Positions 1 through 6,671 of a stretch of DNA of 6,948 nucleotides are shown here, piece after piece. Position 1 is the first letter of the stretch. Each line of letters begins with the position of its first letter. A model generated the notes under the pieces. The model ran no database searches. It was not told where the DNA came from and worked only from the letters and a program-made list of their open reading frames with translations. Origin of the DNA: CAYVBJ01 sp964415185 (GTDB taxonomy: Bacteria > Bacteroidota > Rhodothermia > Balneolales > Balneolaceae); contig CAYPZI010000145.1 in assembly GCA_964415185.1 (NCBI GenBank), positions 1-6,948 on the forward strand, in the 5' to 3' direction. The translations under genes and the position numbers were made by a program.

Positions 1-1
1 C

Positions 2-4
2 TAA
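2..4 (+). other. Probable stop codon of an upstream higB toxin gene (edge of window)
   Basis: A TAA lies 14 bases before the HigA start. In higBA operons the toxin gene comes first and ends a few bases before the antitoxin gene, and HigB proteins often end in a residue coded as NAC or NAT just before TAA. The single base visible before this TAA is C, which is compatible. The coding part is outside the window, so this is inference from gene order only. Confidence 0.35.
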
Positions 5-18
5 ACTTTAAAACCGGA

Positions 19-321
19 ATGATGAGCAAGCGGAAATTTATACCACCCATTCATCCGGGCGAGATTTTGGAAGAGGAATTCCTGATCCCGCTCGGTCTAT
101 CCCAAAGGGCATTTGCCCGCAGTATTGATGTGCCGCCCAACCGGGTGAACGACATCGTACGCGGCAAGCGGACGATCACCGGTGATACAGCCATCCGGAT
201 GTCGTTGGCACTGGGTACCAGCCCGGAAATGTGGTTGCGCCTTCAGGCCCGTTACGAACTGGAAAAAGCACAAGATGAGATCGGTCCGGAGCTGGCGAAA
301 AAAATTAAACCGGTGATATAG
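19..321 (+). CDS. higA: HigA-family antitoxin, XRE-type helix-turn-helix protein
   Basis: This is the antitoxin of a type II HigBA toxin-antitoxin module: a cytoplasmic DNA-binding protein that neutralises the HigB mRNA interferase and represses its own operon. The 100-residue length is normal for the family. The N-terminus carries the HigA signature, IHPGEILEEEFLIPLGLSQ (about residues 11-29). A helix-turn-helix follows (about 27-70), with the recognition segment around VPPNRVNDIVRGKRTITGDTA, and then the conserved SPEMWLRLQARYELEKA segment (about 68-85). Two ATG codons are adjacent at 19 and 22 and either could start the protein; no strong Shine-Dalgarno sequence precedes them. The toxin gene should lie immediately upstream, outside the window, and the shared promoter and operator with it. 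The gene converges on the giant secreted protein gene, with 92 bases between their stops. The family call is strong; function as a working pair cannot be judged here. Confidence 0.93.
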   Translation: MMSKRKFIPPIHPGEILEEEFLIPLGLSQRAFARSIDVPPNRVNDIVRGKRTITGDTAIRMSLALGTSPEMWLRLQARYELEKAQDEIGPELAKKIKPVI

Positions 322-336
322 TTGAAATATTAGCGA

Positions 337-370
337 TCATTTGAAGTTTATGTCGCGATGCTCCAAATGA
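337..370. terminator. Imperfect hairpin between convergent genes
   Basis: TCATTTGAAG at 337-346 pairs with CTCCAAATGA at 361-370. This gives seven perfect pairs, one mismatch and two more pairs around a 14-base loop. It lies between two convergent stop codons, where a bidirectional terminator is expected. No T-run follows directly on either strand (the nearest on + is TTTTT near 391-396), and the stem is AT-rich. It is therefore only a weak candidate, and no better terminator is visible in this spacer. Confidence 0.22.
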
Positions 371-413
371 CAGCTACTAAATTTTATCAGTTTTTAATGG
401 CCGAGATTAAATC

Positions 414-3400
414 CTACTTGATTAGCATCATTTTTTTTGTTTCAGTAAATGTACCGGCCTGAATACGATAGATGTAAATACCACTTGATAAATAAGATGC
501 ATTTAACTGTACCGTATGAAATCCGGCTTGTTTTGTTTCATTAACTAATACCTGAACCTTTTGGCCAAGCAGGTTAAAAAGCTCAACTTGAACATTTGAT
601 TGAGAGGGTATTCCATAACGGATTGTGGTGGTTGGATTGAACGGATTCGGATAGTTCTGGTCAATACTAAATTCAGCGGGAATTTCAAGTTGATCCTCCA
701 GGCTCACAGCCTGTCCAAAAGTGATTTCCAGTTGTAATCGTGGGCTGTTTCCCTGTACGGGTAGTGATAGAAATTCTATCGGATCAGCTAATTTTGCTGT
801 TGATTTATTCTGCTGATTGCTTTCAAAGTTGAAAATATATTCATTTTCACTTCTCATATCTATTCTGAAATCATTTGAAAGATCAACCAGTTCGATATCC
901 CAGTCATCAGGGAAATGCTCTAAATTCCACGTTGATGTAAAAGACCCAGAGAAAGTAGATTCGATAATAAGCGGCACAGTTTTCTCAATGCTAAGGGTAT
1001 GTGGCAAATTATTGATGGCGAGGGGCCGTTCTTCAGGCGACTTGCTGTAAAAGATCATTCGATTAGACGATAGTGGGCTGAGTTTAAAGGCATCAAACGG
1101 ATCGATTTCATCAGATGCGTCTTTCCTAAACAAAAAGAAGGCCTGGTCTTCAAAATCTCCTGATGAAAGTGTCATGGACATTGTTATCATTTCATCAGAA
1201 TTGCCTTCAGCTGATGTTTCTTCATTCATGATGGCATTTTCGGTTACAATTAGTTCCGCATCGGAATCTGTAGCTTGCGTAAAAAATCCCTGAAGCGGGT
1301 CTATGATATTTATGTCATCACCAATTCCACCGGCTCGTTGCAGATAGGCGCCGTTACCGTTATTTGCTGAGGGATCCCACACATAGAGGGCTTCACTAAC
1401 ATTTGTTTTTGTCCAGGCATCGGCCCGATCCCAATCGATGGGTTCGTTGTATGGATTGGAAATAAAATTGAAACCACTGAGCTGAGACGCTGTATTTTGG
1501 GTATAGCTCAGGCCAAATTCAAAATTTCCCGATGTAGAGGTTTCTCCGGGATTGAATGTTTTTGGAAATCCACCGTCTATTTCAGGTGTGTTGGGATCGT
1601 CATCTTCAAACAAAAAAGCCATAAAACCCACACCCACTTCAATTTCCTCTGAGAGATCAAACTGAGCTGTAAATTCAGCTTCTTGTTCATTCCAGGTAAA
1701 GATGTTAGGTATTCCGTCCGGGTCGGATGAGTTTAGTGCACCCTGAGTCCAAACATCGGAGAGGAACGAGGCATAGGTTTGCCCTTCACTATAGGAACTT
1801 AGAAATTGCCATTGACCCAATCCGCCAAATTCATCAAAAAGATCAGATACAGGCGGGCTAACCTGGCTGTCGGAACGGAACAGAAATACTCTTCCCATTG
1901 TTGATCCCGGATTATCCGGCATATAGTAAGGTGCACCAATAATTAGTTCATCAATGTCATCATTTCCCATTCGGCCGGCTGCCAAACTTTGGCCAAAGCC
2001 GGAAATACGTTCAAAAGAGAGCGGAGTACTAACCGCCAAATCAGTACGGATATCTTCCGTGCCAAGGCCAAAGTCGAAGGAGTAGGACCTTGCAACTTCA
2101 AACTCTTCATCATCATCGCTGAAATCAAACAGGTTAAATGTGTGATCTTTATCACTGAGTTGCACCTCAGTCTGTCCAAAATCTCCACTAAATACGAAGT
2201 CGTTCCGGCTGCTGTTTTCGCGGAGTTTAGCGCCTAACATACTGCGGCCGGCATCAGAAAAGCTTACTTCGCTATCAACTTCATCTAAAACAGTACCTCT
2301 TGTCAATTGGTCAGCATTAAAAACGTGGATAGCTGATCTTGCGACAGATGTATTCTTCCCTCCCCAACTAATTTGTACACCCGGGTTTATTCCGGGAGAT
2401 CCGGGACCCTCACAAACCTTGTTTACAATCAAATCAATCATTATGAAAAAATCTACAATGGTGGATCTGGGCATAGCTTCAGAAATAAACCAGGATGCTT
2501 GTCCATCCCCGTTAAAATCATCAATCAGTGTCCGGCTGAAGGGTGCATAACGCCAACTTAGAAATCCATTCCTGAAATCTCTACGGAATTGGCCGTTAAT
2601 GATGACATCTGAAGCATCATTTAAAACATTACCACCGCTGATAAAGGGGCCATATTTAAGGAACGCTTTTCCGGGATTACTCTCTTCAACAAGACGATCA
2701 TAAAAATCTACATCCAGCGGATTATCTTGCCGGCTAACACATTCAAATCTTCTCGAAAATTGAGGGTCCTCAATAATCTCACCTCCGGCAATAACTGCCA
2801 AATCAACAATTCCGTCTCCGTCCACGTCACCGGTGTCGATCCATTTACCAAGCCGGCTGCCAGGTTCATTTGTTGTTAACCGTAAGTGATCATTGGCAAA
2901 TCCATCGATAAATCCCTCCCATATTGCAACCAATCCGGTTTTTTGCCCGCCGACAGAAGCTTCAGGAAAACCAACAATAATGTCGGGGTTTCCATTATTG
3001 GTGATATCATCCGCTATTATTCGCTCTGGGTAGGTTTCACCTGCATCGGAGGAACGCAGTGCTGTTGCACTTGCTTCACTTAATCCGGAAAACCCTGTAT
3101 TGCCATCGAAATCAAAAATATAAACGCCACCCGCATTTACAAGGGTTTCACTTACAAGCCCACCTACAAGAAGTTCATCCTGTCCGTCACTATTCAGATC
3201 GGCTGCATGCAGCATTCCATTTCCACCGCCAAATGAAACCGAACTGGATGGAATTGTGGCAATTTTTACGTCTGCAGCTACTGAAAGATCCACAGCCTGA
3301 TTATTGGCGAATGAATTTGCATTGAATAAAACAAAAATGGTATCCACTTCAAGGTCTGTAATAAAATCTTCGGCAAGTGCAGTGTAAAAATCCGGATCGT

Positions 3401-5546
3401 TTATATCTTTGATTGCCTGAAGTCTCTTGAGGCCTGCTACAGCCAGGTCATCAAACCCATCTCCGTTAAAATCACCCATTGCCACCGAATGGCCGAGATG
3501 CTCAACTGTAGGATGAACAAATTGGAGAGTCTCTATAGGATTATCAACTGCTTTCATCACTTCCAGCTCAATGTAACCGGAGTTTTCAGCCGGATCATTT
3601 ACAAAGCGTTTTAAAAATGTGAATCCGGCAGGTGCACGGATGGTTCTGAAATCTCCGGATGCTGTGGTATACTCCATGATGCGAAATGTTTGTCCCACCT
3701 CGGGTGTAAACCCATTTGCAAGTTTCACATCAAGTATTCCATCCAGTTCAACTCTGCTTGAGGAGCTCAAAAGATCATGGGCTTCCCCGGCTGTAGTTCC
3801 CCCCAATTCTATTTCGAGTACAGCACCTGCTGATGAAGAGTAAAGGCCCGACCAGTTAAATTGCCCCAGGGGTAGACCGGGTGCGATAGTTCCGAAATTA
3901 TCAAACGTTGCCGGAAGATCTCCGGCCACTGATCCACCTACATGTACAGATCCGCTTCCTTCAATTCGCCCGCCATCCAGATTTACTACATTTGTTTTAA
4001 AGCCACCCAGACCTGCCACTAAATTCAACTGCTTTTCAAGACGTAAAACACCAAAATTCAACCATGATAGTCGACGAAGCGAAAGATTTGAAGCTGAGGA
4101 TTGCAAATGAAAGAGTCCGTGATTTTCAAGTCGTCTCTCAACCTGAATATCACCACCTGCACTAAATCCATTTAGCAAAGATCCGGTTGCAACAAATGTA
4201 CCATGGTTAATAATATAGGCATCCGGGTTCATAACGAATGTACCGCCTTCCCACTCGGTATTGCCGAGAAGAGTTAGAGTATTATCGGGTCCCAAAGTTT
4301 TTGTTGAGGCTGTATTTAAACCTTCAATGCTAAGTAAGAGGTTTGCAGTTTCCTCCAATACAAAATCTGTTCGAATGATACCCGCTCTCCAGTCCATTTC
4401 ATTGATTACAGAGATAGAGCCGTCCCCATTTACTGTGCCCCCGAATAAGTCAAAGCGTTCAGCAACGAACTCAACTCCATCACCCAGCGATATAGTAGTA
4501 TTACTTCTCTTATTGAGGAAAGGTAATGTTATAACAGGAGCACGGTTAATGATAAATTGCTGGGTAGTCCCTGAACCGACTATCTCCAATTCAGACCCGA
4601 AACTGATAAGGTTCATTTCAGAGCTGAATGTGACAACACCTCCATTGAACAATGTTTTGCCGGTATTGCTGTCAAGATTATAGGTGCCCTTTAAAACAGG
4701 TGATCCACTGCCAAATTCCACGGTTCCGCCCCCGGAAAAGTTCGCATCATCCAGGTTGTGAGATCCGCCATTGAAATTTAAAAGCCCGCCCTCCTCAACA
4801 ATGAATTCCCCGTCTGATTCACTGCCGCTGTTCAGGGTTACCGTACTTCCGATGATGGTTTCTCCTGAGTTGATGAGTTTTGCCCTTAACGAGGCACCGG
4901 AACTGAATTTCAGGGTTCCATTATTGATAAACCGGGGAGTTTCGACAATGGTACCCGTTGTGCGAATTCTGCCCGAACCATTTTTTTCAAAAAAGCCGTT
5001 ATTTACGATCTCGGAATCACTGGAAAATATGATATCTGCTATCTCCCACGTTGTCGTTCCGTTCAGCACAAGACGTCCGTTACTTCGCAGCCACTTTGAG
5101 CTAGTTAGACTGTTACCAGCTATTCGGGCGATTGCCCCCTCAAGCACAATAACTTCAAGGTCTATATCACCGAAAACCCATTCTAGGGAGTCCTGTACTA
5201 CGACCGATCCAATACCAGTCAGTTTCGTACCATGCTCAACCATATCATTGACTTCCATTTGAGCATTATTCTCGAATTCGAGGGTATTATTGCTGAACCT
5301 GGCTTTTAAATATTTAATTTCAATATTCTCATTTACGATGATCGTTAAACCGCCACTCACGGACGGTATTTCAACGGAGTCTGATGCCACAGGAACTCCA
5401 ACAGGTGACCAGTTATCAGGGTCCGTCCAGGTGCTGCCATCACCGCCGCCACTCCAGGTTTTATTTTGGGCGTTTGAAGATTGATTTATAAATAAACCAA
5501 AGGTTAAAAAAATAAAGAAGGGAACGAAAAAAATTTGATGTCTCAT
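414..5546 (-). CDS. Giant secreted protein: beta-helix stalk, FG-GAP propeller, T9SS sorting domain
   Basis: This 1710-residue protein is exported by Sec and then across the outer membrane by the type IX secretion system. Residues 1-26 form a signal peptide (MRHQ, hydrophobic core, SNA before Q27). In order follow a beta-helix-like region (28-545) opening with a W-GGG-G--W-D-DNW motif, an autotransporter-like closing module (548-663), an FG-GAP propeller (681-1226) with Asp-rich calcium-type loops, a module with WTQG and GFNFISNPYNEPIDWD (1241-1430), a probable beta-sandwich (about 1455-1605), and a T9SS type A sorting domain (1624-1710). The ATG at 5546 is preferred because the signal peptide begins there; its leader is AT-rich without a clear Shine-Dalgarno. 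The reading frame is intact to a TAG stop. It looks monocistronic, with no same-strand neighbour closer than about 580 bases. A surface adhesin or matrix protein is likely by architecture; no enzyme active site is recognisable. The exact ligand is unknown. Confidence 0.93.
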   Translation of the reverse strand: MRHQIFFVPFFIFLTFGLFINQSSNAQNKTWSGGGDGSTWTDPDNWSPVGVPVASDSVEIPSVSGGLTIIVNENIEIKYLKARFSNNTLEFENNAQMEVNDMVEHGTKLTGIGSVVVQDSLEWVFGDIDLEVIVLEGAIARIAGNSLTSSKWLRSNGRLVLNGTTTWEIADIIFSSDSEIVNNGFFEKNGSGRIRTTGTIVETPRFINNGTLKFSSGASLRAKLINSGETIIGSTVTLNSGSESDGEFIVEEGGLLNFNGGSHNLDDANFSGGGTVEFGSGSPVLKGTYNLDSNTGKTLFNGGVVTFSSEMNLISFGSELEIVGSGTTQQFIINRAPVITLPFLNKRSNTTISLGDGVEFVAERFDLFGGTVNGDGSISVINEMDWRAGIIRTDFVLEETANLLLSIEGLNTASTKTLGPDNTLTLLGNTEWEGGTFVMNPDAYIINHGTFVATGSLLNGFSAGGDIQVERRLENHGLFHLQSSASNLSLRRLSWLNFGVLRLEKQLNLVAGLGGFKTNVVNLDGGRIEGSGSVHVGGSVAGDLPATFDNFGTIAPGLPLGQFNWSGLYSSSAGAVLEIELGGTTAGEAHDLLSSSSRVELDGILDVKLANGFTPEVGQTFRIMEYTTASGDFRTIRAPAGFTFLKRFVNDPAENSGYIELEVMKAVDNPIETLQFVHPTVEHLGHSVAMGDFNGDGFDDLAVAGLKRLQAIKDINDPDFYTALAEDFITDLEVDTIFVLFNANSFANNQAVDLSVAADVKIATIPSSSVSFGGGNGMLHAADLNSDGQDELLVGGLVSETLVNAGGVYIFDFDGNTGFSGLSEASATALRSSDAGETYPERIIADDITNNGNPDIIVGFPEASVGGQKTGLVAIWEGFIDGFANDHLRLTTNEPGSRLGKWIDTGDVDGDGIVDLAVIAGGEIIEDPQFSRRFECVSRQDNPLDVDFYDRLVEESNPGKAFLKYGPFISGGNVLNDASDVIINGQFRRDFRNGFLSWRYAPFSRTLIDDFNGDGQASWFISEAMPRSTIVDFFIMIDLIVNKVCEGPGSPGINPGVQISWGGKNTSVARSAIHVFNADQLTRGTVLDEVDSEVSFSDAGRSMLGAKLRENSSRNDFVFSGDFGQTEVQLSDKDHTFNLFDFSDDDEEFEVARSYSFDFGLGTEDIRTDLAVSTPLSFERISGFGQSLAAGRMGNDDIDELIIGAPYYMPDNPGSTMGRVFLFRSDSQVSPPVSDLFDEFGGLGQWQFLSSYSEGQTYASFLSDVWTQGALNSSDPDGIPNIFTWNEQEAEFTAQFDLSEEIEVGVGFMAFLFEDDDPNTPEIDGGFPKTFNPGETSTSGNFEFGLSYTQNTASQLSGFNFISNPYNEPIDWDRADAWTKTNVSEALYVWDPSANNGNGAYLQRAGGIGDDINIIDPLQGFFTQATDSDAELIVTENAIMNEETSAEGNSDEMITMSMTLSSGDFEDQAFFLFRKDASDEIDPFDAFKLSPLSSNRMIFYSKSPEERPLAINNLPHTLSIEKTVPLIIESTFSGSFTSTWNLEHFPDDWDIELVDLSNDFRIDMRSENEYIFNFESNQQNKSTAKLADPIEFLSLPVQGNSPRLQLEITFGQAVSLEDQLEIPAEFSIDQNYPNPFNPTTTIRYGIPSQSNVQVELFNLLGQKVQVLVNETKQAGFHTVQLNASYLSSGIYIYRIQAGTFTETKKMMLIK
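417..677 (-). other. T9SS type A C-terminal sorting domain (residues 1624-1710)
   Basis: The domain has the expected three blocks: NYPNPFNPTTTIRYGIP (1631-1647), VELFNLLGQKV (1654-1664), and LSSGIYIYRI with KKMMLIK at the very end (1686-1710). In T9SS this domain directs cargo to the outer-membrane translocon and is normally removed, after which the cargo is attached to the surface or released. The length of about 87 residues is typical, and the C-terminal Lys is the usual end. Confidence 0.95.
1257..1826 (-). other. T9SS-cargo module with WTQG and SNPYNEPIDWD motifs (residues 1241-1430)
   Basis: QWQFLSSYSEGQTYASFLSD-VWTQGA, an FLFEDDDPNTPEIDGGFPKT segment, GFNFISNPYNEPIDWD, WTKTNVSEALYVWDP and DPLQGFFTQA follow in order. 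I recognise this order from the C-terminal half of many large secreted proteins of Balneolota and Ignavibacteriota, where it stands just before a sorting domain. Its function is not known to me. It is probably a beta-rich spacer or interaction domain. Confidence 0.6.
1869..3506 (-). other. FG-GAP (integrin-like) beta-propeller (residues 681-1226)
   Basis: Six FG-GAP/VCBS-type blades can be picked out by their Asp-rich loops: DFNGDGFDD (692-700), DLNSDGQDE (783-791), DITNNGNPD (847-855), DVDGDGIVD (907-915), DFNGDGQAS (1010-1018) and RMGNDDIDE (1192-1200). Most are followed by the usual hydrophobic strand such as LAVAG, LLVGG, IIVGF, LAVIA or LIIGA. Loops of this type bind calcium in integrin alpha propellers. 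The third and sixth loops are degenerate. A seventh blade may lie near residues 1105-1165 (DFVFSGDF) without a recognisable loop. Propellers of this kind usually bind protein or glycan ligands. Confidence 0.85.
3558..3905 (-). other. Autotransporter-like closing module (residues 548-663)
   Basis: The sequence runs from FDNFGTIAPG through LEIELGGTTAGEAHDLL and VELDGILDVKLANGFTPEVG to FRIMEYTTASGDF. This matches the well-known end of many beta-helical passengers: an L-I-I-x-G-x-x-x-G-x-x-x-D-x-L strand followed by L-x-G-x-L-x-V and a GF-P-x-x-G-x-x-F strand. It probably caps the beta-helix and links it to the propeller. The similarity is by motif only. Confidence 0.7.
3912..5465 (-). other. Beta-helix-like repeat region of the giant protein (residues 28-545)
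   Basis: The region opens with a TWSGGGDGSTW-x-DPDNWS motif that commonly starts beta-helical adhesins and passenger domains in this phylum. It continues with irregular rungs of about 20-30 residues marked by Asn-x-Gly turns: IVNNGFF (about 180), FINNGTL (206), LINSGET (224), IINHGTF (445), LENHGLF (473) and LNFGVL (496). Short beta strands and Gly, Asn and Ser turns dominate, and charged helices are absent. A right-handed beta-helix is inferred from this pattern; the repeats are too diverged to set an exact rung count by eye. Confidence 0.7.
5469..5546 (-). other. Sec signal peptide of the giant protein
   Basis: Residues 1-26 have a short positive start (MRHQ), a core rich in Phe, Ile and Leu (about residues 5-20), and a polar segment ending in Ser-Asn-Ala before Gln27. 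This fits type I signal peptidase cleavage after Ala26. There is no lipobox cysteine, so the protein is not a lipoprotein. Confidence 0.88.
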
Positions 5547-5609
5547 GATATTAGAAATATTTAGTTATTAAATGGCGTTTTATTTTTTTTGTGTGTATCA
5601 GAATAAATA

Positions 5610-5626
5610 TTGAATCAGTGATTCAA
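5610..5626. promoter_or_regulatory. Perfect 17-nt palindrome upstream of the giant protein gene
   Basis: TTGAATCAGTGATTCAA is an inverted repeat of two 8-base arms around one central base. It stands 64 bases upstream of the ATG at 5546 on the minus strand, in an AT-rich leader where the promoter of that gene should be. Position, symmetry and half-site length fit an operator for a dimeric repressor or activator. It does not match a regulator site that I can name. The short two-arm structure without a loop does not suit a terminator. Confidence 0.4.
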
Positions 5627-5633
5627 ATACCCC

Positions 5634-5834
5634 ATGTTTTGGTTCAATTGGTTAATAGATTTTTTAGAGAGGCATAGAGATTACCTGTCTATTTTATTAA
5701 GCGTATTTTTATTTGAATTGTATCAAAAAAAATTGGGAAGGTTGTTAAAAAACCAAGAAATGCACATATGTGATGATATACTAACCCGCATTTCGCTTTG
5801 CGTGCAAAAAATGAGCTCACAAAAAAAACATTAA
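5634..5834 (+). CDS. Doubtful 66-codon open frame in AT-rich intergenic DNA
   Basis: The frame begins MFWFNWLIDFLERHRDY, has one hydrophobic stretch (YLSILLSVFLFELY, about residues 17-30) and ends in a Lys-rich tail. No Shine-Dalgarno precedes its ATG (CCCC directly before it), and the palindrome at 5610-5626 lies only seven bases upstream, leaving no room for a promoter and leader. I do not recognise the product. AT-richness and lack of family resemblance make chance, or decay of an older gene, more likely than a real small membrane protein. Confidence 0.15.
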   Translation: MFWFNWLIDFLERHRDYLSILLSVFLFELYQKKLGRLLKNQEMHICDDILTRISLCVQKMSSQKKH

Positions 5835-6017
5835 TCGAACTTGCCGAAAAAGGTTGTTTGCGGGCAGTAAGGCCGGATTTTGAGTATCAGTGGCACACTA
5901 CATATTTTTTGATGGTATTCTGAGTGTGCCTGCAAGCGGTGCCCGTATAATTTTGCTGATTCTTTACCCATGAACTCCAATGGAATACGACTTTATGCGC
6001 GTGGAACTTGCGTTTAA
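5777..6017 (+). pseudogene. Possible remains of a decayed gene in two plus-strand frames
   Basis: Open frames without a start codon overlap here. The frame at 5777-5923 reads YTNPHFALRAKNELTKKT and continues with LIELAEKGCLRAV and FEYQWHTTYF before TGA. The next, at 5913-6017, reads WYSECACKRCPYNFADSLP and ends ARGTCV before TAA. The amino-acid composition looks more coding-like than the AT-rich DNA to the left, and a run of six T at 5905-5910 sits where the frames change. No family is recognised. The minus strand is also open across 5887-6093 without a Met, so the coding strand is uncertain. Treat this as a description of an otherwise geneless 295-base stretch (5835-6129), not as an established pseudogene. 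Confidence 0.2.
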
Positions 6018-6095
6018 AAATTCCTCCCGGTAACCGGTTGGGGCAATTGAGTGGCAAATGGGCTGGGCAGTGGAGTATTCGTAATAAGTACCCTT

Positions 6096-6119
6096 AACTC
6101 ACCAACTCAACAACTCACG
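6096..6119 (-). repeat. Octamer tandem array, left copy (three units)
   Basis: On the plus strand the units are AACTCACC, AACTCAAC and AACTCACG, joined head to tail. Read on the minus strand they are GTGAGTTG-like octamers. The array lies 11 bases past the stop of the exported protein gene. It is nearly the same octamer as in the array at 6749-6772, but in the opposite orientation. Confidence 0.7.
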
Positions 6120-6129
6120 AAATTCATCA

Positions 6130-6618
6130 CTAATTCTCCGGCCTTGTATACAGAATCTCGTCGCTTGAATAACTGTCGCCGAAATTTTGAACCAGGGCCG
6201 CTACCTGGCGAAGAGCCGATACAACCTGTTCCCTGCTCAGTGGTGACAGCGGATGTATGAAAACGGCATACAATACATCGTCGCTGGTAGCATACCGTGC
6301 ATCGAGAGCAGTATGAAAATTGGCGTCCAGAACGGCATTTAATTGATTCCCGGTCATATCTTCTTTTTTGATGATGGGTGCTATGATGCGCATCCGGTCA
6401 TAATGTGTGTCTGAGAATAGGGCCATGACTATTTCCTCATAAACAAACTGAACGGCATTGTCGCTCCCTTCAGGATGATTGGCTTCTTCCCAGATAATTC
6501 TTACCAGCTTTTCCTGTGTCATGTTAATATGATCAAGTGTATCGGTTTGAGCAGTGGCCGTATAACTGAGAAAAGGCATCGAAATAAACAATAGACACGC
6601 CGTAGTATAGAGCTTCAT
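6130..6618 (-). CDS. Small exported protein of unknown function
   Basis: The 162-residue protein starts with a signal peptide: Lys2, a hydrophobic core at about residues 7-19, and cleavage probably after Ala23 in TATA-Q. C8 is too early and lacks a lipobox, so export is likely to the periplasm or beyond, without lipidation. There is no T9SS sorting domain. The mature part (about 138 residues) is alpha/beta: an early helix (MTQEKLVRIIWEEANH), a strand pair around AVQFVYEEIVMALFSD, DRMRIIAPI, a helix plus NFHTALDARYATSDDVLYAVF, HPLSPLSREQVVSALRQVAALVQNFGDSYSS, and a short acidic tail. The layout resembles small CesT/YbjN-like proteins, which act as chaperone-like binding domains, but this is a fold guess from strand order. 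No catalytic motif is visible. The start is fixed by the signal peptide. An AGG 11 bases upstream is a poor Shine-Dalgarno. The gene has no operon partner in view. Confidence 0.85.
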   Translation of the reverse strand: MKLYTTACLLFISMPFLSYTATAQTDTLDHINMTQEKLVRIIWEEANHPEGSDNAVQFVYEEIVMALFSDTHYDRMRIIAPIIKKEDMTGNQLNAVLDANFHTALDARYATSDDVLYAVFIHPLSPLSREQVVSALRQVAALVQNFGDSYSSDEILYTRPEN

Positions 6619-6671
6619 AATTTGCTGAACCTGTTGTAAAAAAAATATGCCTTTATATTGATCAAATTTTA

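Noticed and set aside
4261..5262. Long plus-strand open frames (140 and 163 codons) opposite the giant gene.
   Set aside because: They lie fully antisense to the beta-helix region, whose own frame has a signal peptide and clear motifs. Their Ser, Pro and Val-rich content is the mirror of Gly, Asn and Thr-rich codons, as expected of shadows.
5913..6017. C-x-C-x-x-C-P motif resembling iron-sulfur cysteines of quinolinate synthase or a zinc ribbon of a transposase.
   Set aside because: The fragment is 34 codons, has no start, and the residues around the cysteines do not follow either family. The resemblance is too short to name a gene.
6032..6039. AACCGGTT palindrome as an operator.
   Set aside because: Eight bases with no promoter nearby and no second copy seen; not distinguishable from chance.
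6051..6260. A 69-codon plus-strand frame overlapping the end of the exported protein gene.
   Set aside because: It is translated through the octamer array (TQQLTKF) and antisense to a well-supported gene, with no ribosome site and no recognisable features.
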